Translations under genes and position numbers: made by a program
Source: Rhizophagus clarus
Lineage: Eukaryota > Glomeromycota > Glomeromycetes > Glomerales > Glomeraceae
Direction of reading: 5' to 3'
Assembly (NCBI GenBank): GCA_015698045.1
Contig: BLAL01000044.1
Location: 1,456,501-1,520,500, forward strand
DNA length: 64,000 nucleotides
Notes under the pieces: generated by a model
The model's input: the letters and a program-made list of their open reading frames with translations, nothing else
What the model was told of the DNA's origin: nothing
Database searches by the model: none
In this document: one piece after another, positions 36,284 to 47,339 of the stretch
How positions within the stretch are numbered: the first letter of the stretch is position 1
Layout: each line of letters starts with the position of its first letter

Positions 36284-37192
36284 CTGATGCTGGTCATAAG
36301 TATCTGACCCCTCATAATTTCTAAAATTTAGTAATAACACCCATTAAAATTTTTTTAAATTCAAGTATGATATTAACTTTGATAATGTGTAAAATTATAA
36401 GTTTATATAATGTATAATCCAGAAGTTAGATGATCATTAAATTTTAGCTGAAAAATGCCAATCTTTCCTAATAAATTATATAAAATAATTTTTTGTGCAT
36501 AAATATTCAATTAAACTAAAGTAAAATTTTGAAAAAAATAATTACTTATATTCATTATAATCAAATTTATGGCTATTTATTTGGCTAAAAATACCATTAA
36601 ATTAAAGTTTTAAATAATGAAAAAATCATACTATCTGTAAAAATTCATTTTATAATGATTTTTTTAACTTTGAGCTTTTAGTAACCAATTTTTTTTCAGC
36701 AGAACCTTAATACTTATTTTATGCATATTATCTATAAAACAGATCATCTGGCTTATTCCTATGAGTTTTTTAGCACAGAAAGCTTAGAGTAAATTTTACA
36801 TAAATTAAATACCATTCGAAAATAGCATAAAAATGAAAGGAAGATTATGATATAATTGTAATTCTCTAACAATGTATCTAATCTGATAAAAAAACTTTAA
36901 AGAAATGTCTAATAACTCTTAAAAAATTAATATATCAAAAAAAATTCTATCTATTTAAAGGATCAGGACATAAAATACTAAGGGAATGAAAATATTTATA
37001 TAATAAGAATGGTATTTTTTAAGACACTGAAATTTATCGATCATCTAACTCCTGATATATATATCATATAAGCCTGTAATTTTACATATTATTAAGGCTA
37101 GTATTGTACTTAAAATTAAAAAAAATTTTAATGGGGTTATTACTTAATTTCAGAAATTACAGGAGGTCAGTTACTTATGTCTAGCACTGTAC
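36284..37192. mobile_element. Tc1/mariner-like non-autonomous element, copy 1 (about 0.9 kb)
   Basis: Over its length this matches the element at 61686-62603. The left end reads GCTGGTCATAAGTATCTGACC and the right end, as reverse complement, CAGTGCTAGACATAAGTAAC. Shared inner blocks include AGTTAGATGATC, TTTTTTGTGC(A/G)(T/C)AAATATTCAA and ATTAATATATCAAAAAAAA. Inner halves are partly inverted repeats of each other (TTAGATGATC...TTTAG against GATCATCTAA), so it can fold back. No transposase frame. The left terminus is degenerate compared with copy 2, so this copy is older. Confidence 0.7.
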
Positions 37193-37324
37193 ATTAAATT
37201 TTAGCTTATTCTGGTAGTTTACATATTAAATAATCTATATTTTAAATTTTATTTTAATTGGCTTTAATTTTGATATCAATACATGTGATTAAAAATTAAT
37301 TTTTAAATGATGCGTTATTTTTGT

Positions 37325-37640
37325 GAGCCACTATATTTTGACCATAATATCACGTAAGTTTACGAAATCATAAATTCTTGAAATATTTTAACTATAATAT
37401 CACATATGTTTATGAAATCATAAATTCTCAAAATATTTTGACTGTAATATCACATAAGTCTTACGATATTGAAAACTTATGTAATATTTTGACCATAATA
37501 TCATATAAATCTAACAAAATTGTAAATTTACGTTTTATTTTAAAATTTTTTAAAATATTATACCATAAATATTTATAAACTTATAAAATTATAAACTTGC
37601 AAAATTTTTCACATTATAAAATTTCTTGATACAAGTGTGA
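37325..37640. repeat. second 50-bp minisatellite block, about four copies
   Basis: TAATATCAC-type words at about 37344, 37394, 37444 and 37495 continue the same 50-bp unit as the array at 35796-36283, in the same orientation and with the same terminal border (AATTTTTCACATTATAAAAT). The two blocks lie on either side of the Tc1/mariner-like element plus about 130 bp of unrelated DNA. Confidence 0.8.
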
Positions 37641-38285
37641 GCATATTCTCCTTCTTAAATCTAATATCACGAAAAAGATTATAGATGATGCTGTAAATTA
37701 TACTACAGCTATAAGTTCTCAAATTAAACAGCTAAAACTAGTCCAGGTTTAACATTATTTTTAAATAAGAATCTGCTATTTCTTTGGTAAAAAATGGTGA
37801 AGGATCTGGGATGTTGTGAAGGAAAAGTTTTTTAAATATCATCATCATAAATATCAAATATTATTTATTGACTAATACCCTGATTTGTCTATTTTTGTAA
37901 GAGCTCTTCAAAACCTACTTGTTGATACAATGCAACTAGTTGTGTCTTTAAATATGGTAAAAGGTAAATCATTATCAGTTTCCAAATATATCCTTTTGTT
38001 ATTGGTACTTTTTTTAATAAGTCTGTATTGCAAGATTTTTGTTGGCTCTTCATCAAATGATTTGAAAACTCGATATGGTTGTATTTTATGCTGGAATTAG
38101 TTAAGCTTGTTGAAATGACTTCTGTAGGATTGAATAGTTTGTTATATTCAAGGCATATTACATAAATATTAGATTTTTTAACAAATCCCATTAATTTTTT
38201 TGCTATATAAGCAGATGAAGGAAAATTTTCAAATCTATTTCTAATAGCATTCAATAAAACTAACTTAAAAAATTTTATTAACACA
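37641..38285 (-). pseudogene. decayed coding-like stretch, minus strand, unknown
   Basis: A minus-strand frame (37889-38311, about 140 codons, partly overlapping the neighbouring hAT-like element) has ordinary amino-acid composition (FKLVLLNAIRNRFENFPSSA, FVKKSNIYVICLEYNKLFNP). It is unlike the low-complexity frames around it, but ends inside non-coding DNA. A similar-composition minus frame lies across the hAT-like element at 39538-39720. No family recognised; probably an old mobile-element or duplicated gene remnant. Confidence 0.3.
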
Positions 38286-39248
38286 TAGAGTTCTGAATGG
38301 GTAAGGGTCAATTCAGATTACCTGTTGGGTTGACCTGAAATATTCAGGTCAGGTCATCAAATTTAATACCTGGTATCAGGTTGGGTTACAGGTTTGACTT
38401 GACCTGATTGATCTGTTAACCCAAAATCAATTTAATAAAAAAAAGTTCTGCGATGTTTTTAATTAATCTAATGAAAAAATATCGTAAAATGTTTTTTCAG
38501 TGTATATTTATTAATAAAAAAACATTTCACAATATTTTTTTAATTAATTTTGTAAAAACATTTTTTCAGTGTATTTGATTAATAAAAAAATATTTTGCAA
38601 CATTTTTTTTAATTAGCTTTATGAAAAAATGGTGCGAAATATTTTTTCAGTATATTTTTACTAATAAAAAAATGTTTTGCAACATTTTTTTAATTAATTT
38701 TGTGAAAAAATGTTGCGAAACATTTTTCAGTGTATTTTATTAATAAAAAAACATTTCACAACATTTTTTTTAATTAACTTTATTTAATAAAATACACTGA
38801 AAAAACGTTTTTTCAGTATATTTTTACTAATAAAAAAACATTTCGCAATATTTTTTTAATTAATTTTGTGAAAAAATATTGCAAAACATTTTTTCAGTGT
38901 ATTTTATTAATAAAAAATATTTTGTAACATTTTTTTAATTAACTTTAGGAAAAAATATTGCAAAATGTTTTTCCAGTATATTTAATTAATAAAAAATATT
39001 TTACAATATTTTTTAATAGAAAATTTAATAAAAAAAATGTTTTTAGAACATTTTTTTATTTAAAATATTTGTAATAAAACTTCAGGTAATCAGGTTTATC
39101 TGGTTACCCAAAGTGACCTAAATACTTTCAGGTCAAACGGGTCAGGTCAAGTCAGAACAAGTTACCCAACCTGACCTGACCTAAAAAAAATTATTCAAGT
39201 TCAGGTTAATAATGTAACCCAACCTGATCTGACTCATTTGGAACTCTA
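38286..39248. mobile_element. hAT-like non-autonomous element with 8-bp target duplication
   Basis: A 963-bp element starting TAGAGTTCTGAATGGG and ending with the inverse of TAGAGTTCCAAATGAG. It is flanked by TTAACACA (38278-38285) and TTAACGCG (39249-39256), an 8-bp duplication with two A/G differences. Subterminal regions carry many inverted GGTCAGGT/ACCTGACC and GGGTTA words. The centre (about 38440-39070) is an array of roughly 75-80-bp units of the type AACATTTTTTCAGTGTATTT. TIRs beginning TAG and 8-bp duplications are hAT hallmarks. No transposase. Confidence 0.7.
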
Positions 39249-39256
39249 TTAACGCG

Positions 39257-42029
39257 TCAATTGCTGAATCAAATAGCTGAAATCTTGATTGTTACTTACA
39301 AATCTAAAGTAAAATTCATGTATCATTAAAGTTCACATATGTATTAGAAGTTTCAATAGTATCATCAAAATTAAAAGCAGAAAATTGCTTATTCAAAATA
39401 TCATTCATATTTAATATTTCATCATCATCTAATAGCGTTAAATTATCAATCAGCAGAAAATCTTCATCACTATATTGTTAATTAACTTCTACTGGATTAA
39501 GAAAATAATGCCTCTTTTTTTTGATATCATTAGATTACTAGTCTTCTGTTTGATCAAATATCTGTTGCCTCTTTTTTCTAGCACCATGCATCAATTTCAT
39601 ATTGGTATTATATTGTTCATTATTATCAATTAAATAAAATTCATGACCAATTATTTGATTATCATTAATAAAAAGAGATTCATTAATGATTGGATGATAT
39701 TTAATAGTTGCAGGATTCAAGCATGAATCTTTTCTTTTTTTTTATCAGGTTCTTCCATTGTCAGTCATAACTTTTTCTCCTTTACATAGTATTTTTTTCT
39801 CGTTCTTAACTCAGTCCAGTTACCATCATATTTTTACAATTGCATGGCACTTTTGGACTTACTTTCATAGTTTTTAAAGTTACTGGTATAGATTGTTTTT
39901 TTAGATTAACTAATTTTTATTTGTTCTCGCATCTTTTAAGTATGATGTAACTGAAAAATTTGTTCTCATATCAAAAGTATAATGTGACTGCAGCGATATA
40001 TACGGCATAACTTATTTAGGTAAATTAAATGATGTCACCTATTCATTTTCTACCAATAAATATATACAAATAAATAAGAGGAATTTTTTTTTTCACTCTA
40101 ACTATTCTCCATTTAATTGTCTCCACTTTTTTTTGACGTTTTTATTGTCAAAATGAGCAACAAAGTCAAGAACGTCTATGGCAAAAAGGAAAGAGTTATA
40201 ATAACTCAGGTATGTTATCCATGTATAGATAAAAGCTGCAAACCAAAGTCCAAAAAATATAGCACAAAAGAACTGTAATAATAATGATAAATTACTAATT
40301 ATTGTTTTTGCAAATATTTTAAATATTTCATTATTTCATTTAAAAATATTTATATGAATACAAATTTATTAATAAAAAAAACACGCATATAGAAAATATG
40401 AAAATGAATATTATCACCCATCTTTTTGTTTGTCAGACTCAGAAAAACAATTATCAACATATAGATGGTAAGCAGATTAATGTTTAATTAACAGTTTTAT
40501 TATTAATTGACCTTTGATTTATTTTGTATTACTTTACGCTTTACATGTAATACAAAAATATATGGTTTTTTGCTAGGAAAATGATCTTCTGAGAAATTTT
40601 TTAACTAAATTTTATTATTAAGCTTATTTTAATCTATTAGCTTTAAAAAATAAAAAACTATAAAAATCTCAATTTTTGGTAAAAAGTTCTTAGAAGGTTA
40701 TTTTCCTAGCAAAGAACCCATATGTTAATTCTGATTTAATTGAAAAATTACAAAATTACAGAATATAACTATAATGAATTTGGTAATGCTGATAGTAAAT
40801 TGATCTCTACCAATAGTGATTCTTCTGCTAATAATGATTTCAATTCCAATTTTATCCTAAAATATTATTTTTCAAAAGATAAAATGCTACATGATCTTTG
40901 GGAGGCCTTAAGAGTAAGTGGAAGTTTAAATTTATTATTGAAATTGTTAATTAATTTTATTATTCGCAATTTAGCTGAAAGTGAAATAGCAATTAAACCA
41001 GTTTTTAGATGAAGATAAGCTTGACCTAAGAAAATGTTCAAATAATAATTTGATCACGTGAATAAAATTATTATATTAACAATTATAGAGTCATTAAACA
41101 AAATGATATTTCCAGTTACCAATGTTGTTATATACAATATGATACATTCACTGCACTGACACAGATGAAAAGAGTACAAGCTTAAAGAAAGACTGCTAAA
41201 ATTTATTGACAAACAAAATTGAAGATAACATTCCAACAACCAAAGAAATTCAGTAAATATTATTAATTTCTGTCTTATTCTGTAGTAATTTAGTTTGTTT
41301 TACATAAACATTTTTTTACAAAAATAAAAAAATAGAGTAAAAATGATTAATTACTTACAAGGGGTAGGCGATCCACTAATTTGAAAATTCAATGACGAAC
41401 ACTTGCAGCCAGTCCTTAATAATAATGCATATTACTTTTCCAAAATTTCTAAAATGGATGAAGAAAATAATCCATCTGGCAAAAGAAAGATAGTAATAAA
41501 AGATTTAAAATGAAGGTCATCAATAATAAGTAATGTCTTAAAATTAATAATAATTAGTATAAATACTAATCATTTTTTTTTCTTAAGTATTGTATGTTTT
41601 TACAAAATTATATAGATCAGAAGATATCTGAAAAGTCAAAGGTTCTAAAGAAAAGAAAATATGTTCATGATAATGAAAATTTTTATAATAAGAAAGAAAC
41701 TAACCCTTATAATGCACTTGTATTACATATAAAGGTAAATTTAAAACATATGTTGAAGATGCCTGCAACTATCAGTTTGGTAATAAATTGCCATCTAGAC
41801 TAAAAAACTTAAATGTAAGTCTCCTTATGATCATTTAGATGATAAAAATTTGATTCTCTAATGTGATTAGAAAATTAAACTTTTAGCTTGTATTGATTGA
41901 TGTCAAATTTAAAAATAAATAAAATGACAATATTTAGAATAAATACTAATTTATACTACAAATAAATATTTGATTATTTGAGTATCGTCAAATTATTGAA
42001 TAGTTCACATTAAAATTGTTTAATTTAAT
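39257..42029. other. A+T-rich region with scattered coding-like fragments
   Basis: No gene can be supported. Fragments with near-normal composition include a plus-strand piece at 40154-40210 (ATGAGCAACAAAGTCAAGAA..., ending in a GTATGT donor), a plus-strand frame at about 40740-41009 rich in Asn, Ser and Leu, and one at 41594-41800 ending before a GTAAGT near 41815. They may be exons of a decayed gene or mobile element, but no domain is recognisable. A minus frame at 39538-39720 is treated with the stretch left of the hAT-like element. Confidence 0.35.
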
Positions 42030-42300
42030 GATAAAATCATATTGGTTAAAAGGTGTTTGATTAATTTTGTACCAGTTAAAAGTGCTCAATTAATGATAAA
42101 ATTGTACTAGTTAAAAATGTCAATTAATGACAAAATTGTGCCAGTTAAAAGTGCCTAATTAATTACAAAACTATTCCAGTTAAAAGTGCTAATTAATAAC
42201 AAAATTGTGCCAGTTAAAAGTGTTGATTAATGATAAAATTATACCAATTAAAAGTGCCTGATTAATAACAAAATTGTACTAGTCAAAAAAGGTGCTGATT
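42030..42300. repeat. 34-35-bp minisatellite, about eight copies
   Basis: The unit CCAGTTAAAAGTGC with ATTAATGACAAAATTGTG recurs at about 42072, 42107, 42141, 42176, 42210, 42244 and 42278 with small variations. It is followed by a stretch of ATCAGC/GCTGAT words to about 42460. Confidence 0.85.
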
Positions 42301-43668
42301 AATGAATTGTATTAATTTCTGCTATTAATTTACATCAATCAGCAATTATGCTGATTTAAAATAATTAGAATAATCAGCATGAATTGGTAAATGATCAGCA
42401 CTAATCAGATAATCTGATTATTAACTGATTGATACCTGATTATATGCCAATTTTTAATCATTTAACCTGTGAAAATTAATTAAATTTGTTAAATTGTTAA
42501 GTTATACCATTATTAATTAAGATTGGTAGTGGTTTAAGAAAATTATTACTTGATTACATCATCATCATTTGCTTTGTAATTAGTTTTATTATATTTCTTA
42601 TTCATATGAATTGATTTATATGGTTGATATTTATTATTAATAAAACTATTAAAGAAGAAAATAAACATATTATTAATAGTTCTTTTTATTGAGTCTAATT
42701 TTAATTCCAATCTTTAATGTTTAAAAAGTAAATTATTAATTTATTTCTCTTCAAAAGATGAAGAAGATTTGTTTATATCTTTACATACTCTCTTAGAATC
42801 ATTGTTTAGTTTAATATGTTTAATATTTTTGTTTTTCCATTTGTCTAAGAAATGATTAGCATGATTATTTTTAATTATCTGAATTTCTTCATTGAATATA
42901 GAAACTTGTGATTTAATTTGTAATATTTTTTTAATTATTTGAGATTTTAAATTACTAATAACTGTATTTAATAGGTTCTGTAAGTATTTTTTATATCTAG
43001 TATTGAGAGCTTTATCATCTTTATAATTGTTTAATTATTTTGATGATTGTTATTATTATTATTATATTATTTAGTATTTTTTAGCAAACTGTTTATTTTT
43101 GAAGAATTGTTTGTAGATTAATTATTTTTATTCTTGTTTTAAATAACTTAAGTATAAGAATAAGTATTTTGCTTAATTTTGCAGTTTTTTGCTTTTTAAG
43201 CATTAGCTATATTATTATGAGAACTGTTGTATTTTTTGTTTTTATTATAATAATTGACATAAATATAATTAGGATAGCTATTTATTATAAATTTTTAGCT
43301 TCTCTTGCAAAACAAAAAAAAATATAAAGTGCAGCCTTTAATTATACCTTTATTTAATTAAAAAGATTTTTCTTTGATTATTTCTTTAGATTTTTTATTC
43401 AAGAATTAAATATATATATATAAAGATAAAGCTTGTACATTTTAGGATACTAAAGAACAAAGCAAGTTTTTCTATTAATTTATTTAACAATTTCAATAAG
43501 ATTATTTACATTGATTTCAAATAGAAGATCTGATATAAGCTTTTCTCTTTTCTCTTTTTTTTTCTGAGAGGAATAATGGAATAACTCTAACAGAATATGA
43601 TTTGAGTAGATAAAACCATTTATAATAAAAATGATCTACAGAATCTTTATTATAATATATAATAAATG
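42301..43668. other. A+T-rich region, no gene supported
   Basis: Inverted ATCAGCA/TGCTGAT words occupy 42335-42450. A minus-strand frame without ATG at about 42739-43035 (KSQIIKKILQIKSQVSIFNE, KWKNKNIKHIKLNNDSK) looks like a Lys/Asn-rich coiled coil and is bounded by stops; it is more likely a remnant than a gene. The rest is poly-A/T-rich. Confidence 0.4.
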
Positions 43669-43676
43669 CTTATTAG

Positions 43677-44016
43677 CAGGGTTGGGAAAATATAATGTAC
43701 TAAGCAAAATTTTAGTACAGTACAGTACAGTACAATACAGTACAATTAGTACACCGTACTAATTTGTACTATTTTATATTATTATATATATATATAATAT
43801 AACCAAAAATTTTTAATGAGTCTTTTGATATCTAGTAATTCAATTTATAAAAATTTTTTTTTGTTTTATAGATCTTATTGAACTTTACAAAATAAAAAAA
43901 AGTTTGTTCAAATTGGACTATTAAATACCAAGATAATTGCATAAATCAAATTTAAAAAAGTTCTAAAAAAATGTATTGTACTAAAAAATCTTAGTATAAT
44001 ACACTTCCCAACCCTG
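43677..44016. mobile_element. hAT-like MITE, 340 bp, perfect 8-bp target duplication
   Basis: Begins CAGGGTTGGGAAAATATAAT and ends ATACACTTCCCAACCCTG, so the first ten bases form perfect terminal inverted repeats, with related inner arms (TACTAAGCAAAATTTTAGTAC against GTACTAAAAAATCTTAGTA). CTTATTAG flanks it on both sides (43669-43676 and 44017-44024), a perfect 8-bp duplication. A GTACA microsatellite lies at about 43719-43745. No reading frame. It sits in the left border of the next element. Confidence 0.9.
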
Positions 44017-44021
44017 CTTAT

Positions 44022-44527
44022 TAGTGTTGCAATTCTTTTACCTGCCATCTATATCTAAGTCATCAGATTATCTGGCATTTGTTATTATCCAGATAAAATT
44101 TTTGAAGATGAATCAGATGTTCAGATAATCTGACCATCTATATCAGATTATCTGGATACCTGTATAATTTTTATAATTGTCAAAATATTAAAAATTACTA
44201 TATTAAAAAATTATATAATACAAAGTTTTCATTTTTAGTGATAATCATTTCACAAAAAATTTTTTCTAGTTTTTAAAAATTGTTTTAATTGGAATTTTAT
44301 GTAACCTTAATTTTCAAAAAAGATAATTTTTTAATTTTGACCAAAATTATAAAATCAGTAATATAGAATATCTGCAAGATATCCTATTAAATTACCTGTT
44401 AAATTATCCTTAAATATTTGCTAGGATATCTGAATAATATCAAATCTGTTTTTTTAGATATTTGTATTAAACAGATTAAACGGATGACAGATGACAGATA
44501 ATAGGATATTTATAGATTGCAACACTA
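44022..44527. mobile_element. second hAT-like element carrying the MITE insertion in its border
   Basis: 506 bp from TAGTGTTGCAATTCTTTTAC to ...TATAGATTGCAACACTA; termini are 12-bp perfect inverted repeats starting TAG. Its right flank is ATGCTTAT (44528-44535). The matching left copy, ATGCTTAT, is at 43666-43673, now separated from the element by the 340-bp MITE. The MITE inserted into CTTATTAG, which spans this element's duplication and first three bases. Inner sequence is full of TCAGATTATCTGG-type inverted words. Confidence 0.85.
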
Positions 44528-44535
44528 ATGCTTAT

Positions 44536-46000
44536 TGGTATTGCCTATTTGGAGAAGTATTAATTTTTTTAATTTCCTCTAAAAGTAAAAATATGTTACA
44601 AATAACATTTTTTTGCATGTATAATAGAATATTAAGAATTTGAATTATATAAGATTTCTTTTCCTCTTTTTATTCAGAGAAGATTATAATTGATTTTTTA
44701 TAATTAGAATGAAATAAACTCAATGGTTTCATTACTTAATTCGTCTTTTTTGATGACTTTACATTTATAGGTACTGTTGACAGCTTTTAAGAAATCATTC
44801 TTATTATTAAAGGATACTATAATAACATTTTTTAATTTGTTAGTATTATTGTTTTTTTTTTTGCCAGGTACTGCAGAAATAAATTTATCATATTGTTAAA
44901 AATACATAGCTGCTTTATAGGCCTTATTTTTTTATTGATCAAAGAAAGTTTGATATGGTGAATTTATTTATCATGATCATTTCTATATTCATATTATATT
45001 ATTGATTATTCTAAATATTGGTTGGTGGATTAATTTGCATCTTCTGATCAGATTCTTGATCAACAGCAGATATAATATTACCCAAATTAGCAGCAGTTGA
45101 ATTTGTATGAGATTAGTTAAATTAAACTTCAATAGGTTAAAAAACTATTTTTTGCAATTTTTTAAGATTATGTATTTTAAGAAAAGAAAGTGTAGCAATA
45201 TTTAAAGATACTATTTGGATGAAAATAAGTTTATTTTTTTTGTCTTCATCTTCATAAATATCATTAATAATTTATTTGTCAGTTTCAGAAATAATTTAAA
45301 CTTTAGGGTTAATGATACTACAACTATTTTTTCAACAAGTTCTTTCTTAATCTTGATTTGTGATTAAGTAGAAGAAGTTAGATATGTGAAAGGTTCTGAC
45401 AAAAGAGCAATAAAGAAGTCAGCTTTGTTGTTTTTAATATTATTATTTTTCATTTGTTTATTCTTTTCTTTGTTTTGTTTAGTATTGTTTAGAATCAAAC
45501 TTTACTTTTGAACTGAATTTTTATTATGATTATTATTAGAGCGATGATATTTATTATGTAATATTTTAGGAGGTGAGGAGCAGTGTATAAAATCTATTTG
45601 CAGAATTTGCAAAGCGCTATTTTTGATTCCTGCAAATCAGATATACTTTTAATCTGTGCATCGCGCAACTTACAATTTTTTATTTTAGATATAACATTAT
45701 GTAAAGCAGATTTGAGCACAAATTGATATATTTTTGTGCAAATTGCGCATAATTTTTTGTTGCGCATTGTGCAATAAGCATTCGGCTTGAATATTATACA
45801 CTGGTGAGAAGTCATAAAAAATCTTATATTAATATTAATCATGTAATATTATTAAAGTATATAACCAATTTAGTGGCTTAGAATTTATTAGTCGTTTGTA
45901 TTACTATGATTTTTTATGTTAACGAAATAAATTTATGTTTTATATTCATGTATTGTATCCAAGTATAACAAGGAAACAGTAAGCTATATACGATCATTTA
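44536..46000. other. A+T-rich region with decayed minus-strand coding-like sequence
   Basis: Between 44700 and 45590 the minus strand shows short open pieces in shifting frames, broken by stops, with mixed amino-acid composition, so an old element or gene is likely; it looks thoroughly broken and its family is not recognised. A short minus frame at 45594-45842 is Cys/Lys/Ile-rich (TMRNKKLCAICTKIYQFVLK) with an odd concentration of TTGCGCA words in the DNA. Confidence 0.3.
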
Positions 46001-46445
46001 TTATTTGATATATACTCCCTTAAACACATTTTGTTTTGTTGTGAAGTGAGAAAAGAGGAAATCAAGAGAATTTAAATTATTCTTGAACTTTCCTTTAGGG
46101 TGTCCCCAACTTGCTGGATGTATTGCTTTTTTATATTTTATCAAATAAACAAGAGTTGAAAAGTATTTGTTATACACTGTGCAACAAAGGCGTGAATAGG
46201 TTGTTTGATTAAGCGACGAGCAATATGAATCATATCCAGAAATTTTCAAGAGATCATAATACTCAAGGAGATGTATGGGATTTGTGAAATATCCATCTTT
46301 AGCTTTCGTAATTGGGGGCAAAAAACTATTATTCAAGAGAAGAAGTTCTGTAACTTCTTTTGCATGAGATGGTCCATAACAACTTGCATTTGTATAATGT
46401 TTAATGTCGAGAAAATACTGACATAAATTACAATGGTTTTTGATC
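46001..46445 (-). pseudogene. minus-strand ORF fragment with Cys motifs, unknown
   Basis: An open frame of about 148 codons without an early ATG. Its upstream part reads NHCNLCQYFLDIKHYTNASC and continues into YGPSHAKEVTELLLLNNSFLPPI, then LLKISGYDSYCSSLN, IHPASWGHPKGKFKNNLNS and a TAA. The composition is protein-like and the C-x2-C followed by a distal Cys resembles a zinc-binding segment. It may be the end of a decayed mobile-element or host gene. No family recognised. Confidence 0.4.
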
Positions 46446-47339
46446 CATAATCACAGCACAAAACATTCTGATATATCATTTTCATTTTATTATTTTTTTT
46501 TTTGTTATTTTCGCCCTTCTTCTTTTTTTTTGTCTATACCCTCAAACTTTATATTTTCAAATGGGTTAGTAAGCTCTTTGACATACCATGTATCAACATT
46601 TTTTCTAAAAATCAGATCTTTATGTCAAATATCGCAAAGTGATTCATTCTCCAGCATAATGAAAGTTTTGAAGAGCCAACTCTAGATCAATTACCTTGCC
46701 TTGTGTATTTAAGTATAATCTAAAATGATTAACCAGTAGCATGATACTAGCCAATTTTTTGGATAGTGTTGCCATGTCTCTTTCAACTGGATTATACTTG
46801 GACTAACCTGAAGCATGTATTCGCACAGTCAGGTAATATAAGTCGAATTTTTGAAAAAGTTGGCAGTAGTTTTTAATATTTTTTAGATATCTTGAATTTT
46901 TGTCTAGACAGGATCACTACAGGATCCTGAACAATATATATATAGATAACAAAAAAATTTGCTTATTTATCATATAAAATTTTTTTTTAAGTCATATAGA
47001 ATTTTGCTTATTAGAAAGCAAAATATAAGAAAAGTCATAATTATAGATGCGTAATAGGGAGTTAAAATTGTTAAAGTTATATATAGATTTTGTATAACAA
47101 GGGGTGATTTTCATACTACATAAAAAAAAATTTTAATTTCACTCGTACTTTTAAAAATTTTTTTAAAAAGATATTTTCTTTTTTCAATATATTATTGTTT
47201 TTATACACTTTAGTTATCATAAAATTAAATATTATATTTATAAAAAAATACATTTTTTATAATAATATTCTTTTATTCTTGTTTTTTATTTACTAAATTT
47301 AATTATATGTAAAATAAATTTTAGTTTAATAAAATTACT

